A stretch of DNA of 64,000 nucleotides, from NCBI RefSeq assembly GCF_947495735.1, contig NZ_CANMAA010000001.1, positions 62,001 through 126,000 of the forward strand, written 5' to 3'. Within the stretch, counting starts at the first letter, position 1, and every line of letters starts with the position of its first letter. The stretch comes from an uncultured Pseudokineococcus sp. GTDB taxonomy: Bacteria > Actinomycetota > Actinomycetes > Actinomycetales > Quadrisphaeraceae. The translations under genes were made by a program, and so were the position numbers. The notes beneath the pieces are model-generated. The model was not told the origin of the DNA, ran no database searches, and worked only from the letters and a program-made list of their open reading frames with translations. Positions 19,282 to 29,437 of the stretch are shown one piece after another.

Positions 19282-19980
19282 TCAGCGAGCAGCCTCCGCG
19301 GGGGCGGCGTCACCGGTGGGCAGGACGCCGACCGGGCAGCTGACGCCGGTGCCGGCCAGGCCGCAGTAGCCGTTCGGCACCTTGTGCAGGTACTGCTGGT
19401 GGTAGTCCTCGGCGTAGTAGAACGGGCCGGCCTCGGCGGCGGGGCGCAGCTCGGTCGTGATCGGCCCGAGGCGGAAGCGCTCGAGCTCGGCGGCGAAGGC
19501 GTCGCGGGAGGCCCGCACGACCTCGCCCTGCTCCGGCGTCGTCCAGTAGACGGCCGAGCGGTACTGGGTGCCGACGTCGTTGCCCTGGCGGTTGGACTGG
19601 GTCGGGTCGTGCTCCTCCCAGAAGGTGCGCAGCAGGGTCTCGACGCTCGTCACCGAGGGGTCGAAGGCGACCATCACGGACTCGGTGTGCCCGGTGCGCG
19701 CCGTGCAGGTCTCCTCGTAGGTGGGGTGCGGCGTGAACCCGCCCATGTACCCCGCCGCCGTGGTGACGACGCCCGGCAGGCCCCAGAAGAGGCGCTCGGC
19801 GCCCCAGAAGCAGCCCATCCCGACGTAGAGGCGCTCGGTGCCCTCGGGCCAGGGGCCCTCGAGCGGCGTCCCGAGCACGGCGTGCGTGGTCGGCACGCCG
19901 TGCGGCCGGTGCTCGCGGCCGGGCAGGGCCTGGTCGCGCTCGACCATCGTCGTCTTCATGCGGGTCCCGAACAGGGCCAC
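19282..19980 (-). CDS. msrA: peptide-methionine (S)-S-oxide reductase MsrA
   Basis: [58 protein letters not shown]. Confidence 0.97.
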   Translation of the reverse strand: MALFGTRMKTTMVERDQALPGREHRPHGVPTTHAVLGTPLEGPWPEGTERLYVGMGCFWGAERLFWGLPGVVTTAAGYMGGFTPHPTYEETCTARTGHTESVMVAFDPSVTSVETLLRTFWEEHDPTQSNRQGNDVGTQYRSAVYWTTPEQGEVVRASRDAFAAELERFRLGPITTELRPAAEAGPFYYAEDYHQQYLHKVPNGYCGLAGTGVSCPVGVLPTGDAAPAEAAR

Positions 19981-20079
19981 GGGTCCTCCTGGTGCTCGTC
20001 GCGGGGAGCGCGCCGCCCCGGTGGGGACGGCCGCTCCGGTCTGGTGGTGACAACGCCACGGGTGGTCGCGGCCTTCCCC

Positions 20080-20447
20080 CGGCGGTGTGCCGACGCAGTG
20101 CGCTGCACGGGCGCCCCAGCCGGCGATGTGCCGACAGAGTGCAGCTGAGGGGCGCCCTCCCTGGCGATGTGCCGACAGAGTGCGGCTGAGGGGCGCCCCT
20201 GCCGGCGATGTGCCGACAGAGTGCGGCTGAGGGGCGCCCTCCCTGGCGGTGTGCCGACAGAGTGCGGCTGGGGGGCGCTCTTCGTGGCGGTGTGTCGACA
20301 GGGTGCGGTTGGGGGGCGCCTTTCGTGGCGGTGTGTCGACAGGGTGCGGTTGGGGGGCGCCTTTCGTGGCGGTGTGCGACAGAGTGCGGCTGGGGGGCGC
20401 TCTTCGTGGCGGTGTGCCGACGGAGTGCGCTGGAGGGGCGCCGGCCC
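20080..20447. repeat. intergenic tandem array, 9 copies, 41 bp period
   Basis: Unit CGGCGATGTGCCGACAGAGTGCGGCTGAGGGGCGCCCCTGC; GTG of core at 20087, 20128, 20169, 20210, 20251, 20292, 20333, 20374, 20414. Confidence 0.97.
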
Positions 20448-20511
20448 GCCGACGGGCCGACGAGGCGGGCCCGGCGGCGGGGCTGCGCGGCGCCGCGCCC
20501 GCCCGGGCCGC

Positions 20512-21996
20512 TCAGCCGAGCAGCGCCCCCGAGCGCGAGGTGGTGGGGGCGCCCCAGGCGCTGTCGGCGTCCGCGGCGGCGCGGACCAGGCGCTCGACGC
20601 CCTCCAGCAGCACGGGCACGGGCTGGGTGAAGGGCAGCCGCAGGTGGTCGTCGAAGGCGTGCCCGGTGCCGAAGCGCGAGCCCGTGGCCAGGTAGAGGCC
20701 GTGCCGCTCCGCGGCGTCGGCGACGACGGACGAGGACGTCCCGCTCGGCAGCCGGCACCACAGCGAGAGCCCGCCGGGGGGCCGCGGCACCTCCCACGAG
20801 GGCAGGCGCGCGCGCAGAGCGTCGACGAGCGCGTCCCGCTGCTCGCGCAGCCGCTCGCGGCGCCCGACGAGGCCGGCGTCGAGGCCGTCGAGCAGCACGC
20901 AGGCGGCCAGCTGGTCGAGCACGGGCAGCGCGCCGTGGTCGCGCGAGGCCCAGGAGGCCGCCTGGGCCAGCAGGGCGGGCTCGCCGCGCAGCCAGCCGAC
21001 GCGGAGGCCCGCCCACACCGACTTGCTGAGCGACCCGGCGGTGAGCACGGCGCCGGGCGGCCCGCACGCGGCGAGCGGCGGGCGCTCGCCCGGGTCGTCG
21101 TCGGGGTCCAGGGCCAGGTCGGCGAGCGTCTCGTCGGACAGGACGACGACGCCGTGCTGCTGCAGGCTCGCCACCGCCCGCCCGCGCTCGTCGGGGGTCA
21201 TGACGGCGCCGGTCGGGTTGGAGAAGTCGGGCATCAGGTAGGCCATGGCGGGCGCCGTCTCGCGCGCGGCGCGGTGCAGGGCCGCGGGGAAGCCCGTGGC
21301 GGCCGGTCCCGCCGGGTCGCGGGGCACGGGCACGGCGCGGGCGCCCAGCACGCCGAGCTTGTCGAGCGCGTTGGGCCACGTGGGGTGCTCGACGAGCACG
21401 CGGTCGCCGGGGGAGAGGACGGCGCGCAGCGCGGAGGAGATGGCGCCGCTGGCGCCCGTCGTCACCAGCACCTGCTCGGCCGTGGTCGCGAGCCCCCGCG
21501 CCGTCATGCGCTCGGCGACGCGGGCGCGCAGGTCGGCCAGGCCGCCGGCGACGTACCCGTGGCCGGGGAGCATCCGGGGCAGCGCCTCGAGGGCCGCGGC
21601 GTAGGCGTCGGCCACCTCGGGGGGCCCGGCGGGGGAGGCGTAGGTGAGGTCCACCGTGCCGTCGCGGGGGCTGCCCGGCACGAAGGCGGCGACGACGCCG
21701 CTGCGGTCGGGGACGCTCGTCCAGGTGCCGGCGCCCTGCCGCGAGGATGCCCACCCGGACTCGCGCAGGCGGCGGTAGGCGGAGGTCACGGTCACCCGGC
21801 TGACCCCGAGCGCGGCCGCCAGCTCGCGCTCGGCGGGCAGCCTCCCGCCGACCGGCAGCCGGCCGTCGGCGACGAGGGCGCGCAGGCCCAGCGCGAGGGA
21901 CGCGGCGACCGGGGGGTGCAGCGTCCCGCGCCCGACGAGCGCGGCCACCCGCTCGGCGCAGCGGCGGGCCTCGGGGACGTCGTCGGGGGCGCTCAC
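20512..21996 (-). CDS. MocR-type regulator (GntR HTH fused to PLP aminotransferase fold)
   Basis: LPVGGRLPAERELAAALGVSRVTVTSAYRRLRESGWASSRQGAGTWT; YLMPDFSNPTGAVMTPDERG; AGSLSKSVWAGLRVGWLRG. Confidence 0.92.
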   Translation of the reverse strand: MSAPDDVPEARRCAERVAALVGRGTLHPPVAASLALGLRALVADGRLPVGGRLPAERELAAALGVSRVTVTSAYRRLRESGWASSRQGAGTWTSVPDRSGVVAAFVPGSPRDGTVDLTYASPAGPPEVADAYAAALEALPRMLPGHGYVAGGLADLRARVAERMTARGLATTAEQVLVTTGASGAISSALRAVLSPGDRVLVEHPTWPNALDKLGVLGARAVPVPRDPAGPAATGFPAALHRAARETAPAMAYLMPDFSNPTGAVMTPDERGRAVASLQQHGVVVLSDETLADLALDPDDDPGERPPLAACGPPGAVLTAGSLSKSVWAGLRVGWLRGEPALLAQAASWASRDHGALPVLDQLAACVLLDGLDAGLVGRRERLREQRDALVDALRARLPSWEVPRPPGGLSLWCRLPSGTSSSVVADAAERHGLYLATGSRFGTGHAFDDHLRLPFTQPVPVLLEGVERLVRAAADADSAWGAPTTSRSGALLG

Positions 21997-22233
21997 GCGG
22001 TCAGCGTCGCACGCCACGACATCCGTGGCCTCGGCAGAGCAGGCCAATCGAGGCCCGGTGGTCTGCACATCGCGTCGTCACCTCCTGGCCCCGGCGCTGT
22101 TGCTCCAGCTGGGTGACGGGTGAGCGCTCTGGTGCGGACCGCGAGCCGGGAACAGGTCCGCGACGACCCCATCAGTCCACGGGGAACGGATTGGACCGCT
22201 CCTGACGGGCCACGTCGGGTGCACCATGGACGC

Positions 22234-22410
22234 ATGGTCTCTGTCGTCCTCACCGTCCTGTTCGTCGCCCTCGTCACCCTCGCCGTGGTGGCGGCCGTCC
22301 GCGACATCCGCGCCGACGGCTACGGCTCCTCGCACACCTCCGGCGAGGGCCTGGACTGGGTCCACCGCGCCGCCGCCGGGCGCACCTACGCCGGCCCCGG
22401 CCCCCGCTGA
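22234..22410 (+). CDS. small single-TM hypothetical protein (58 aa)
   Basis: MVSVVLTVLFVALVTLAVVAAVRDIRADGYGSSHTSGEGLDWVHR. Confidence 0.55.
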   Translation: MVSVVLTVLFVALVTLAVVAAVRDIRADGYGSSHTSGEGLDWVHRAAAGRTYAGPGPR

Positions 22411-22411
22411 G

Positions 22412-23104
22412 GTGAGCCGCGCCGCTGCGGACGGGCGCCGTCCCGCAGCGGCGTGGTCGCTGCCCCACCGGCTGGCCCGCCTCGTCGTCGGCCAGCTGCT
22501 GTTCGGCCTCGCCCTGGCCATGATCCTGCGGGCGGGCCTGGGCGCCTCCCCGTGGGACGTGCTGCACCAGGGCGTGGTGCGCCAGAGCGGGCTCGGCTTC
22601 GGCCTGGTCGTGCTCCTGTCCGGACTCGTCGTCCTGCTCCTGTGGGTGCCGCTGCGCGTGCGCCCGGGGATCGGGACGCTCGGCAACGTCGTGCTCGTGG
22701 CCCTGTCGATCGAGGTGGGCCTGCGCCTGCTGCCCGCGGCGGCGTCGTGGCCCCTCGCGGTGCTGCTCCTGGTCGGCGGCGTCCTGCTCAACGGCGCGGC
22801 CACCGCGCTCTACGTCGGGGCCGCCCTCGGGCCGGGGCCGCGCGACGGGCTGATGACCGGGCTGTCCGCCCGCACCGGGCTGCCCGTCGGCCCCGTCCGC
22901 GCCGCGATCGAGGTCTCCGTCGTCGCCGGCGGCTGGGCCCTGGGCGGCACGGTCGGCGTCGGCACGCTCGTCTACGCCCTCGGGATCGGCCCTGTCGTCG
23001 GGCTGCTGCTGCCGCGCCTGGCCATGCCCGGCGCCGGAGCGGCCGTCGGCGCCCGTCGGAGACCGGCCGCGCCAGGCGCCGACCCGCCCCCCGTCGGGGC
23101 GTAG
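22412..23104 (+). CDS. YczE/YyaS/YitT-like membrane protein
   Basis: LARLVVGQLLFGLALAMILRAGLGASPWDVLHQGVVRQSGLGFGLVVLLSGLVVLLLW; divergent to a MocR regulator, the typical pairing. Confidence 0.88.
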   Translation: MSRAAADGRRPAAAWSLPHRLARLVVGQLLFGLALAMILRAGLGASPWDVLHQGVVRQSGLGFGLVVLLSGLVVLLLWVPLRVRPGIGTLGNVVLVALSIEVGLRLLPAAASWPLAVLLLVGGVLLNGAATALYVGAALGPGPRDGLMTGLSARTGLPVGPVRAAIEVSVVAGGWALGGTVGVGTLVYALGIGPVVGLLLPRLAMPGAGAAVGARRRPAAPGADPPPVGA

Positions 23105-23161
23105 GGCGCCGGCGCAGCCGGACCGGGGCCGACGTCGGGCCCAGCGGGTAGCGTCCGGGAC

Positions 23162-24433
23162 GTGACGCAGCCGCAGGACGACCCGCAGGACGGCCCGCGC
23201 GCGACGGGCGACGAGACGGCGGAGCCGGGCCACGCCCCGCCCGCCGCCGGGCCCACCGACTGGTCGGCCTCGGGGTTCTCCACCCGCGCCATCCACGCCG
23301 GCTCCGAGCCCGACCCCCAGACCGGTGCCGTCGTGCCGTCGGTCCACGTGGCCACGACCTTCGCCCAGGACGGCGTGGGCGGGCTGCGCGCCGGGTACGA
23401 GTACTCGCGCTCGGCCAACCCCACCCGGGACGCGCTCCAGGAGTGCCTCGCCGCGCTCGAGGGCGGCAGGGCCGGGTTCGCCTTCGCCTCCGGCCTCGCT
23501 GCCGAGGACGCCCTCCTGCGCGCCGTGCTGGTGCCGGGCGACCACGTGGTCATCCCCGACGACGCCTACGGCGGCACGTTCCGGCTGATCTCGAAGGTCC
23601 TGGCGCGCTGGGGCGTCGAGCACACCGCGGTGGACCTCTCCGACCCCTCGGCGGTCGCCGCGGCGACGACCGACCGGACCCGCCTCGTGTGGTGCGAGAC
23701 GCCCACCAACCCCCTGCTCGGCATCGCCGACGTGAGCGCCCTCGCCCGGGTGGCCCACGGCGCCGGCGCGCTGCTGGCCGTGGACAGCACCTTCGCCACG
23801 CCCTACCTGCAGCAGGCGCTCTCGCTCGGCGCCGACGTCGTCGTCCACTCGACGACCAAGTACTGCGGCGGGCACTCCGACGTCGTGGGCGGCGCCCTCG
23901 TGGTCGGCGACGCCGTCGCACCCGGCGGCGAGCCGCTCGCCGAGCTGCTGGCCTTCCACCAGAACGCCATGGGCGCCGTCGCCGGGCCGTTCGACGCCTG
24001 GCTCGTGCTGCGCGGGCTCAAGACGCTGGCCGTGCGCATGGAGCGCCACTGCGACAGCGCCGAGCGCGTCGCGGCGCACCTGGAGGCCCACCCCGCCGTG
24101 CGCGAGGTGCTCTACCCGGGCCTGCCCGGGCACCCGGGCCACGACGTCGCGGCCCGCCAGATGCGCAGGTTCGGCGGCATGGTCTCGGTGCGCCTGGCCG
24201 ACGAGGCCGCCGCCCTCGAGCTGTGCTCGAGCACGCGGGTCTTCACCCTCGCCGAGTCCCTCGGCGGCGTGGAGTCCCTCGTCGAGCACCCGGCGCGGAT
24301 GACGCACGCCAGCGCCGCCGGCTCCCCGCTCGAGGTCCCCGCCGACCTCGTGCGCCTGTCGGTGGGGCTCGAGGAGGTCGAGGACCTGCTCGCCGACCTC
24401 GACCAGGCGCTCGAGGGCGCCGCGCCCGCGTGA
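23162..24433 (+). CDS. metB: cystathionine gamma-synthase/lyase (Cys/Met metabolism PLP enzyme)
   Basis: GFSTRAIHAGSEPDPQTGAVVPSVHVATTFAQDG; VDSTFATPYLQQALSLGADVVVHSTTKYCGGHSDVVGGA. Confidence 0.93.
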   Translation: MTQPQDDPQDGPRATGDETAEPGHAPPAAGPTDWSASGFSTRAIHAGSEPDPQTGAVVPSVHVATTFAQDGVGGLRAGYEYSRSANPTRDALQECLAALEGGRAGFAFASGLAAEDALLRAVLVPGDHVVIPDDAYGGTFRLISKVLARWGVEHTAVDLSDPSAVAAATTDRTRLVWCETPTNPLLGIADVSALARVAHGAGALLAVDSTFATPYLQQALSLGADVVVHSTTKYCGGHSDVVGGALVVGDAVAPGGEPLAELLAFHQNAMGAVAGPFDAWLVLRGLKTLAVRMERHCDSAERVAAHLEAHPAVREVLYPGLPGHPGHDVAARQMRRFGGMVSVRLADEAAALELCSSTRVFTLAESLGGVESLVEHPARMTHASAAGSPLEVPADLVRLSVGLEEVEDLLADLDQALEGAAPA

Positions 24434-25683
24434 GCCCGGGCGCACGGGGCCCGGAGGAGCACGTGCGGGCCGAGCAGGTGCCGGCCGTGGCGCTCGAGGA
24501 CGTCCGGGCCGCGGCGCAGCTGCTCGAGGGGGTCGTGCGCACCACGCCGCTGGAGCCCAGCGCCGCCCTCGCCGAGCTGCTCGGCGGCCCCGTGCTCCTC
24601 AAGTGCGAGAACCTCCAGCACGCCGGGTCCTTCAAGATCCGCGGGGCGTACACGCGGATGTCGCGGCTGTCGGCGGCCGAGCGCGAGCGGGGCGTCGTCG
24701 CCGCCAGCGCGGGCAACCACGCCCAGGGCGTGGCCCTGGCCGCCCGGCTGCTCGGCATCCGCTCGACGATCTGGATGCCGGTCGGCGCCCCCATCCCCAA
24801 GGTCGAGGCGACCCGTCGCTACGGCGCCGAGGTGCACCAGGCCGGCTCGACGGTCGACGAGGCGCTCGTGCACGCCCTGGCGCACGAGCGCGAGACCGGC
24901 GCCGTGCTGATCCACCCCTTCGACCACCCCGACATCGTCGCCGGGCAGGGCACCGTGGGGCTGGAGGTCCTGGCGCAGGCCCCTGACGTGCGCACCGTCG
25001 TCGTGTGCACGGGCGGCGGCGGGCTCGTCGCCGGCATCGCGACGTCGGTCAAGGCCCTGGCGCCGCACGTGCGCGTCGTCGCCGCGCAGGCCGAGGGCGC
25101 CGCGGCCTGGCCGCCCTCGCTCGACGCGGGCGAGCCGCGGGCGCTCGCCTCGATGGCGACGATGGCCGACGGCATCGCGGTCGGGCGCCCCGGCGACGTC
25201 CCCTTCGGGCTCGTGCGCGACCTCGTCGACGACGTGGTGACGGTGGCGGAGGAGTCGCTGTCGCGGGCGCTGCTCGTGATGCTCGAGCGCAGCAAGCTCG
25301 TCGTCGAGCCGGCGGGCGCGGCCGCCGTGGCCGCGCTCCTCGAGGCGCCGGAGGCCTTCGAGCCGCCCGTCGTCGTCGTGCTGTCCGGCGGCAACATCGA
25401 CCCGCTGCTGCTCATGCGCGTCATCCGCCACGGCATGGCCGCCGCCGGGCGCTACCTGGGTTGCCGGGTCAGGGTCGCCGACCGTCCCGGAGCGCTGTCG
25501 GGGGTGCTGGCGGTGCTGGCCGGGGCCGACGCCAACGTGCTCGAGGTCTTCCACACGCGCACCACGGCGGCGCTGGCGGTCGACGAGGTGGAGATCGGCC
25601 TGCAGCTGGAGACCACGGGGCACGACCACGCCGAGGCGGTCCTCGCCGCGCTCGCCGGGGCGGGCATCCGCGTCGTCGGCTGA
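24430..25683 (+). CDS. ilvA: threonine ammonia-lyase with C-terminal ACT domain
   Basis: VLLKCENLQHAGSFKIRGAYTRMSRLS; AASAGNHAQGVALAARLLG; GTGA overlap with metB. Confidence 0.92.
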   Translation: MSPGARGPEEHVRAEQVPAVALEDVRAAAQLLEGVVRTTPLEPSAALAELLGGPVLLKCENLQHAGSFKIRGAYTRMSRLSAAERERGVVAASAGNHAQGVALAARLLGIRSTIWMPVGAPIPKVEATRRYGAEVHQAGSTVDEALVHALAHERETGAVLIHPFDHPDIVAGQGTVGLEVLAQAPDVRTVVVCTGGGGLVAGIATSVKALAPHVRVVAAQAEGAAAWPPSLDAGEPRALASMATMADGIAVGRPGDVPFGLVRDLVDDVVTVAEESLSRALLVMLERSKLVVEPAGAAAVAALLEAPEAFEPPVVVVLSGGNIDPLLLMRVIRHGMAAAGRYLGCRVRVADRPGALSGVLAVLAGADANVLEVFHTRTTAALAVDEVEIGLQLETTGHDHAEAVLAALAGAGIRVVG

Positions 25684-25858
25684 GCCCCGCACGGCCGATG
25701 ATCCCGGCGGCCGCCGGCGGTCCACCCCCTCGAGCGCCCCGGCACCCCGCCGCGGCGCGCAGGAGGGCGGTCCCGTGCGCGCACCCCGGCTCGAGCAGGT
25801 GCAGGGCGAGGTCTCGGCGGAGCACCCCGCCGTCGGTGGTGCTCGCTACGGTCCGGGC

Positions 25859-26938
25859 ATGACCCCAACGACGTCCCCGCGCTCGCGCGAGGACCACCCC
25901 GTCGTGGCCGAGGGCCTCGTCAAGCGGTACGGAGCGGTGACGGCGCTCGACGGCCTCGACCTCGCCGTGCCGCGCGGCAGCGTCCTCGGCGTCCTCGGCC
26001 CCAACGGCGCGGGCAAGACCACGGCCGTGCGCGTGCTGACGACCCTGCTGCGCCCCGACGCCGGCAGGGCCGTCGTCGCCGGCGTCGACGTGCTCGCCGA
26101 CCCCGCGGGCGTGCGACGGCGCATCGGCGTCTCGGGCCAGTACGCCGCCGTCGACGAGCAGCTCACCGGCACCGAGAACCTGCGGATGGTGGGGGACCTG
26201 TACCACCTCGGGCGCGGCCCCTCGCGCGCCCGGGCGCGCGAGCTGCTCGAGCGCTTCTCCCTCACCGAGGCGGCCGACCGGCCCGTGAAGACGTACTCGG
26301 GCGGCATGCGCCGCCGGCTCGACCTGGCGGGCGCGCTCGTCGCCGAGCCGGAGGTCCTCTTCCTCGACGAGCCGACCACGGGGCTCGACCCGCGGAGCCG
26401 GCTCGGGATGTGGGAGGTCATCTCCGAGCTGGTCTCGGGCGGCACGACGCTGCTGCTGACGACGCAGTACCTGGAGGAGGCCGACCGGCTGGCCGACAGC
26501 ATCGCCGTCATCGACACCGGGCGGGTCATCGCCGAGGGGACGGCCGACCAGCTGAAGGCGCAGATCGGCGGGGAGCGCGTCGAGCTCACCGTGGGCCGTG
26601 ACGCGGACGTCGCCACGGCGCGCGAGGCCCTGCACCGGGCCGGCGCGGAGGACGTGTCGGTGGACGAGCGCGCCCGCTCGCTGTCGGCGCCGGTCACCGG
26701 CGGGACGGCGGCGCTCGTCGCCGTGCTCGGCGCGCTGCGCGAGACCGACGCCGAGGTGCTCGACGCGGGCGTGCGGCGTCCCACCCTCGACGACGTCTTC
26801 CTCACCCTGACCGGGCGCGCCGCCGAGGACGACGCCCCGGACGACGGGGGGACCGGCGGGGAGGCCGGCGGGGAGACGAGCGACGCCGGCGGGCGCGGCC
26901 GACGAGGACGGCACCGACGAGAGGGGGAGGCCCGATGA
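25859..26938 (+). CDS. DrrA-type ABC transporter ATP-binding protein
   Basis: VLGPNGAGKTTAVRVLTTLLRPDAGRAVVAGVDV; TYSGGMRRRLDLAGALVAEPEVLFLDEPTTGLD. Confidence 0.95.
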   Translation: MTPTTSPRSREDHPVVAEGLVKRYGAVTALDGLDLAVPRGSVLGVLGPNGAGKTTAVRVLTTLLRPDAGRAVVAGVDVLADPAGVRRRIGVSGQYAAVDEQLTGTENLRMVGDLYHLGRGPSRARARELLERFSLTEAADRPVKTYSGGMRRRLDLAGALVAEPEVLFLDEPTTGLDPRSRLGMWEVISELVSGGTTLLLTTQYLEEADRLADSIAVIDTGRVIAEGTADQLKAQIGGERVELTVGRDADVATAREALHRAGAEDVSVDERARSLSAPVTGGTAALVAVLGALRETDAEVLDAGVRRPTLDDVFLTLTGRAAEDDAPDDGGTGGEAGGETSDAGGRGRRGRHRREGEAR

Positions 26939-27843
26939 GCAGCAGCACGAGCGCGAGCCGCACGACCGCGGAGGCGGACGGCCGGCGGTCGTCCGGTCGT
27001 CCGTCGCCGTCCCCCGGCGGAGGCCTGGGCCAGGCGCTGGGCGACGGGTGGACCATCGCGAAGCGGAACCTCATCCGGATCAAGCGCGTGCCCGACCTGC
27101 TGGTCGGGTCGATCGTCTCGCCGATCATGTTCGTGCTGCTGTTCGCCTACGTCTTCGGCGGGGCCATCACCCTGCCCGGGGCGGACGGGAGCATCCCCGA
27201 CCCGCGGGCCTACCGGGAGTTCCTCATCGCGGGGATCTTCGCGCAGACGGTGATCTTCGGGGCCACCATCACGGGCTCCGGCATGGCGCAGGACCTCAAG
27301 ACCGGGATCATCGACCGCTTCCGGTCCCTGCCGATGGCGCCGTCGGCGGTGCTCGTCGGGCGCACCACGGCCGACGTCGTCAACAACGTCCTCACCGTGG
27401 TGATCATGACGCTCACCGGCCTGCTCGTCGGCTGGCGCATCACGACGTCGGTGGGGGAGGCGGTGCTGGGCTACCTGGTCCTGCTCTTCTTCGCCTACTG
27501 CGTCAGCTGGATCATGGCCTACCTCGGGCTGCTGGTGCGCACGCCCGAGGTGTTCAACAACGTGACGTTCATCGTCATCTTCCCGCTGACCTTCATCGCC
27601 AACACCTTCGTGCCGCTCGAGACCTTCCCGACGGTGCTGCGCGTCTTCGCGGAGTGGAACCCCGTCTCCAGCGTCACGCAGGCGGCGCGCGAGCTCTTCG
27701 GCAACCTGCAGCCGGGCGCACCGGACCCCACGGCCTGGCCCCTGCAGAACCCGGTGCTCTACAGCGTGCTGTGGGGCGTCGTGATGCTGGTGGTCTTCGT
27801 GCCGCTGACCGTGCGCCAGTACCAGCGCGCCGCGGCGCGCTGA
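26935..27843 (+). CDS. DrrB-type ABC transporter permease
   Basis: GWTIAKRNLIRIKRVPDLLVGSIVSPIMFVLLFAYVFGGAI; overlaps ATPase by ATGA. Confidence 0.93.
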   Translation: MSSSTSASRTTAEADGRRSSGRPSPSPGGGLGQALGDGWTIAKRNLIRIKRVPDLLVGSIVSPIMFVLLFAYVFGGAITLPGADGSIPDPRAYREFLIAGIFAQTVIFGATITGSGMAQDLKTGIIDRFRSLPMAPSAVLVGRTTADVVNNVLTVVIMTLTGLLVGWRITTSVGEAVLGYLVLLFFAYCVSWIMAYLGLLVRTPEVFNNVTFIVIFPLTFIANTFVPLETFPTVLRVFAEWNPVSSVTQAARELFGNLQPGAPDPTAWPLQNPVLYSVLWGVVMLVVFVPLTVRQYQRAAAR

Positions 27844-27880
27844 GTCCCGGCGACCGCGCCGGCTGCGCCGCACCGGCGAC

Positions 27881-27922
27881 GACGACGGCCCGGCACCCCC
27901 GCGGGGGTGCCGGGCCGTCGTC
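27881..27922. terminator. 20-bp perfect hairpin between convergent permease and greA
   Basis: gacgacggcccggcaccccc gc gggggtgccgggccgtcgtc. Confidence 0.93.
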
Positions 27923-27936
27923 GGTCGCAGCGCTGC

Positions 27937-28461
27937 TCAGCCGGTGAAGGGCGTCGCGGAGACGACCTTGACGGGGATCGAGCGGCCGTTCGGCGCGACG
28001 TAGGACGCCTCCTCGCCGGCCGACAGGCCGGAGATGGACTCGCCCAGGGGGGACGTGGGGCTGTAGACGTCGAGGTCGGTGCCCTCGGCGACCTCGCGCG
28101 AGCCGAAGAGGAAGCGCATCTCGCGCCCGGCGACCTCGGCGACGACGACCATCCCGGGCTCGACGCGGCCCGAGTCGGTCGGGGCCTCGCCGACCTTCGC
28201 GTCGCGCAGCAGCTGGGTCAGCTGGCGGATGCGGCCCTCCTGCTTGCCCTGCTCCTCCTTGGCGGCGTGGTACCCGCCGTTCTCCTTGAGGTCGCCCTCG
28301 TCGCGGGCGGCCTCGATGCGCTGGGCGATGTCCTGGCGGGCGGGGCCGGTCAGGTGGTCGAGCTCGCCCTTGAGGCGGTCGTAGGCCTCCTGCGTGAGCC
28401 AGGCGGGTCCGCGCTGACCGCTCGTGGGCGTCTGGGTGGGCGTCTGCGTGGTGTCGGTCAC
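27937..28461 (-). CDS. greA: transcription elongation factor GreA
   Basis: AWLTQEAYDRLKGELDHLTGPARQDIAQRIEAARDEGDLKENGGYHAAKEEQGKQEGRIRQL. Confidence 0.97.
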   Translation of the reverse strand: MTDTTQTPTQTPTSGQRGPAWLTQEAYDRLKGELDHLTGPARQDIAQRIEAARDEGDLKENGGYHAAKEEQGKQEGRIRQLTQLLRDAKVGEAPTDSGRVEPGMVVVAEVAGREMRFLFGSREVAEGTDLDVYSPTSPLGESISGLSAGEEASYVAPNGRSIPVKVVSATPFTG

Positions 28462-28827
28462 GGGGACCTCCTCGGGTGCGCCGCCCGCGGTGGCGGACGG
28501 GGTGCGGACGACGCGCGCTCGGCGCGGCGCCCCGGGTCGTCGTGCGGATGTCAGGGGTGCGGGTGGTTCGGTGCTGGTCGTCGTCAGGACTGCGGTGCTC
28601 GCCGTCCGTGGCGGGCCGGGGGCGGGGGACGCCCCTCGGGTGGCCACCCGCTGCAGCACCGGAGCGGTGCGCGGGTCCTCCCGGCGCAGCACGCCCCGCA
28701 GCGCTGCGAAGCGGCGATGCTAGCCGACATCCCCGGCGGGGGCCGGTGAGACGCCCGCGGGGAGGAGGTGCCCGCGGAGCTGCCCCCGGCCGGCGAGCGC
28801 GTGGCGCGGCGGCGACCGGGGCCGGGC

Positions 28828-29292
28828 TCAGGTCTCGAGCAGGTCGCAGCCCATGATCTCCGCGCTCACCGCGCGCTGCTGGGTCCGGATCTCCACCTCG
28901 CGCCGCACGACGTCGCCCTCGGCCGGGCCGATGTCGACCGTCAGCCAGCCGACGGTCGTGTAGTCCTCGGCCAGGGCGCGCACGTCGCAGCGGGCGGTGG
29001 AGCCGGGGTCCTTGGTCACCTGGAAGGACAGGTCCACGGCGGTGTCGGTCGGCGCGGAGAAGCCGATGACCTGGTGGGTGACCGGCTCGCGCAGGCCCGT
29101 GCTCGCCCACGCCACCCAGGCGAGGCCGGCGGTGGCCGCCACGGCGACCGCGGCGACCGCGGCGCGCCGACGACGGGGGGAGGTGGACCGGCGCCCGTAG
29201 CGCTCGTCCAGCCGGGCGTCGCGCTCCGCCGCCTCCTCCGCGGTCCCGGGCGCGGGGCGCCCGCCCGCTCGCGTGCTCGCCGGTTCGGCCAC
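28828..29292 (-). CDS. DUF4307 domain-containing membrane protein
   Basis: [37 protein letters not shown]...[36 protein letters not shown]-like; position divergent to mca. Confidence 0.8.
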   Translation of the reverse strand: MAEPASTRAGGRPAPGTAEEAAERDARLDERYGRRSTSPRRRRAAVAAVAVAATAGLAWVAWASTGLREPVTHQVIGFSAPTDTAVDLSFQVTKDPGSTARCDVRALAEDYTTVGWLTVDIGPAEGDVVRREVEIRTQQRAVSAEIMGCDLLET

Positions 29293-29437
29293 GTCGTCCC
29301 TCCACCGCTCGGCGGTCCACCGCCGTCGTCTGCCGGGGGCTGCACCGCAGCGCCACCGGCGTCGTCCATCATGGCTGTCGTCCACACCCGCGGCGCACAC
29401 CCAGTGTCGCCGACGGCTGCGACGAGGAGGAGTCCAG

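Noticed and set aside
20080-20447. CRISPR array
   Set aside because: The entire 41-bp unit is repeated, with no unique spacers, no clear dyad repeat and no cas genes nearby.
20167-22116. Repeat-encoded protein ([24 protein letters not shown]...)
   Set aside because: The 41-bp period shifts frame every copy, and the rest of the ORF is antisense to the MocR gene; open frame is a GC-rich artefact.
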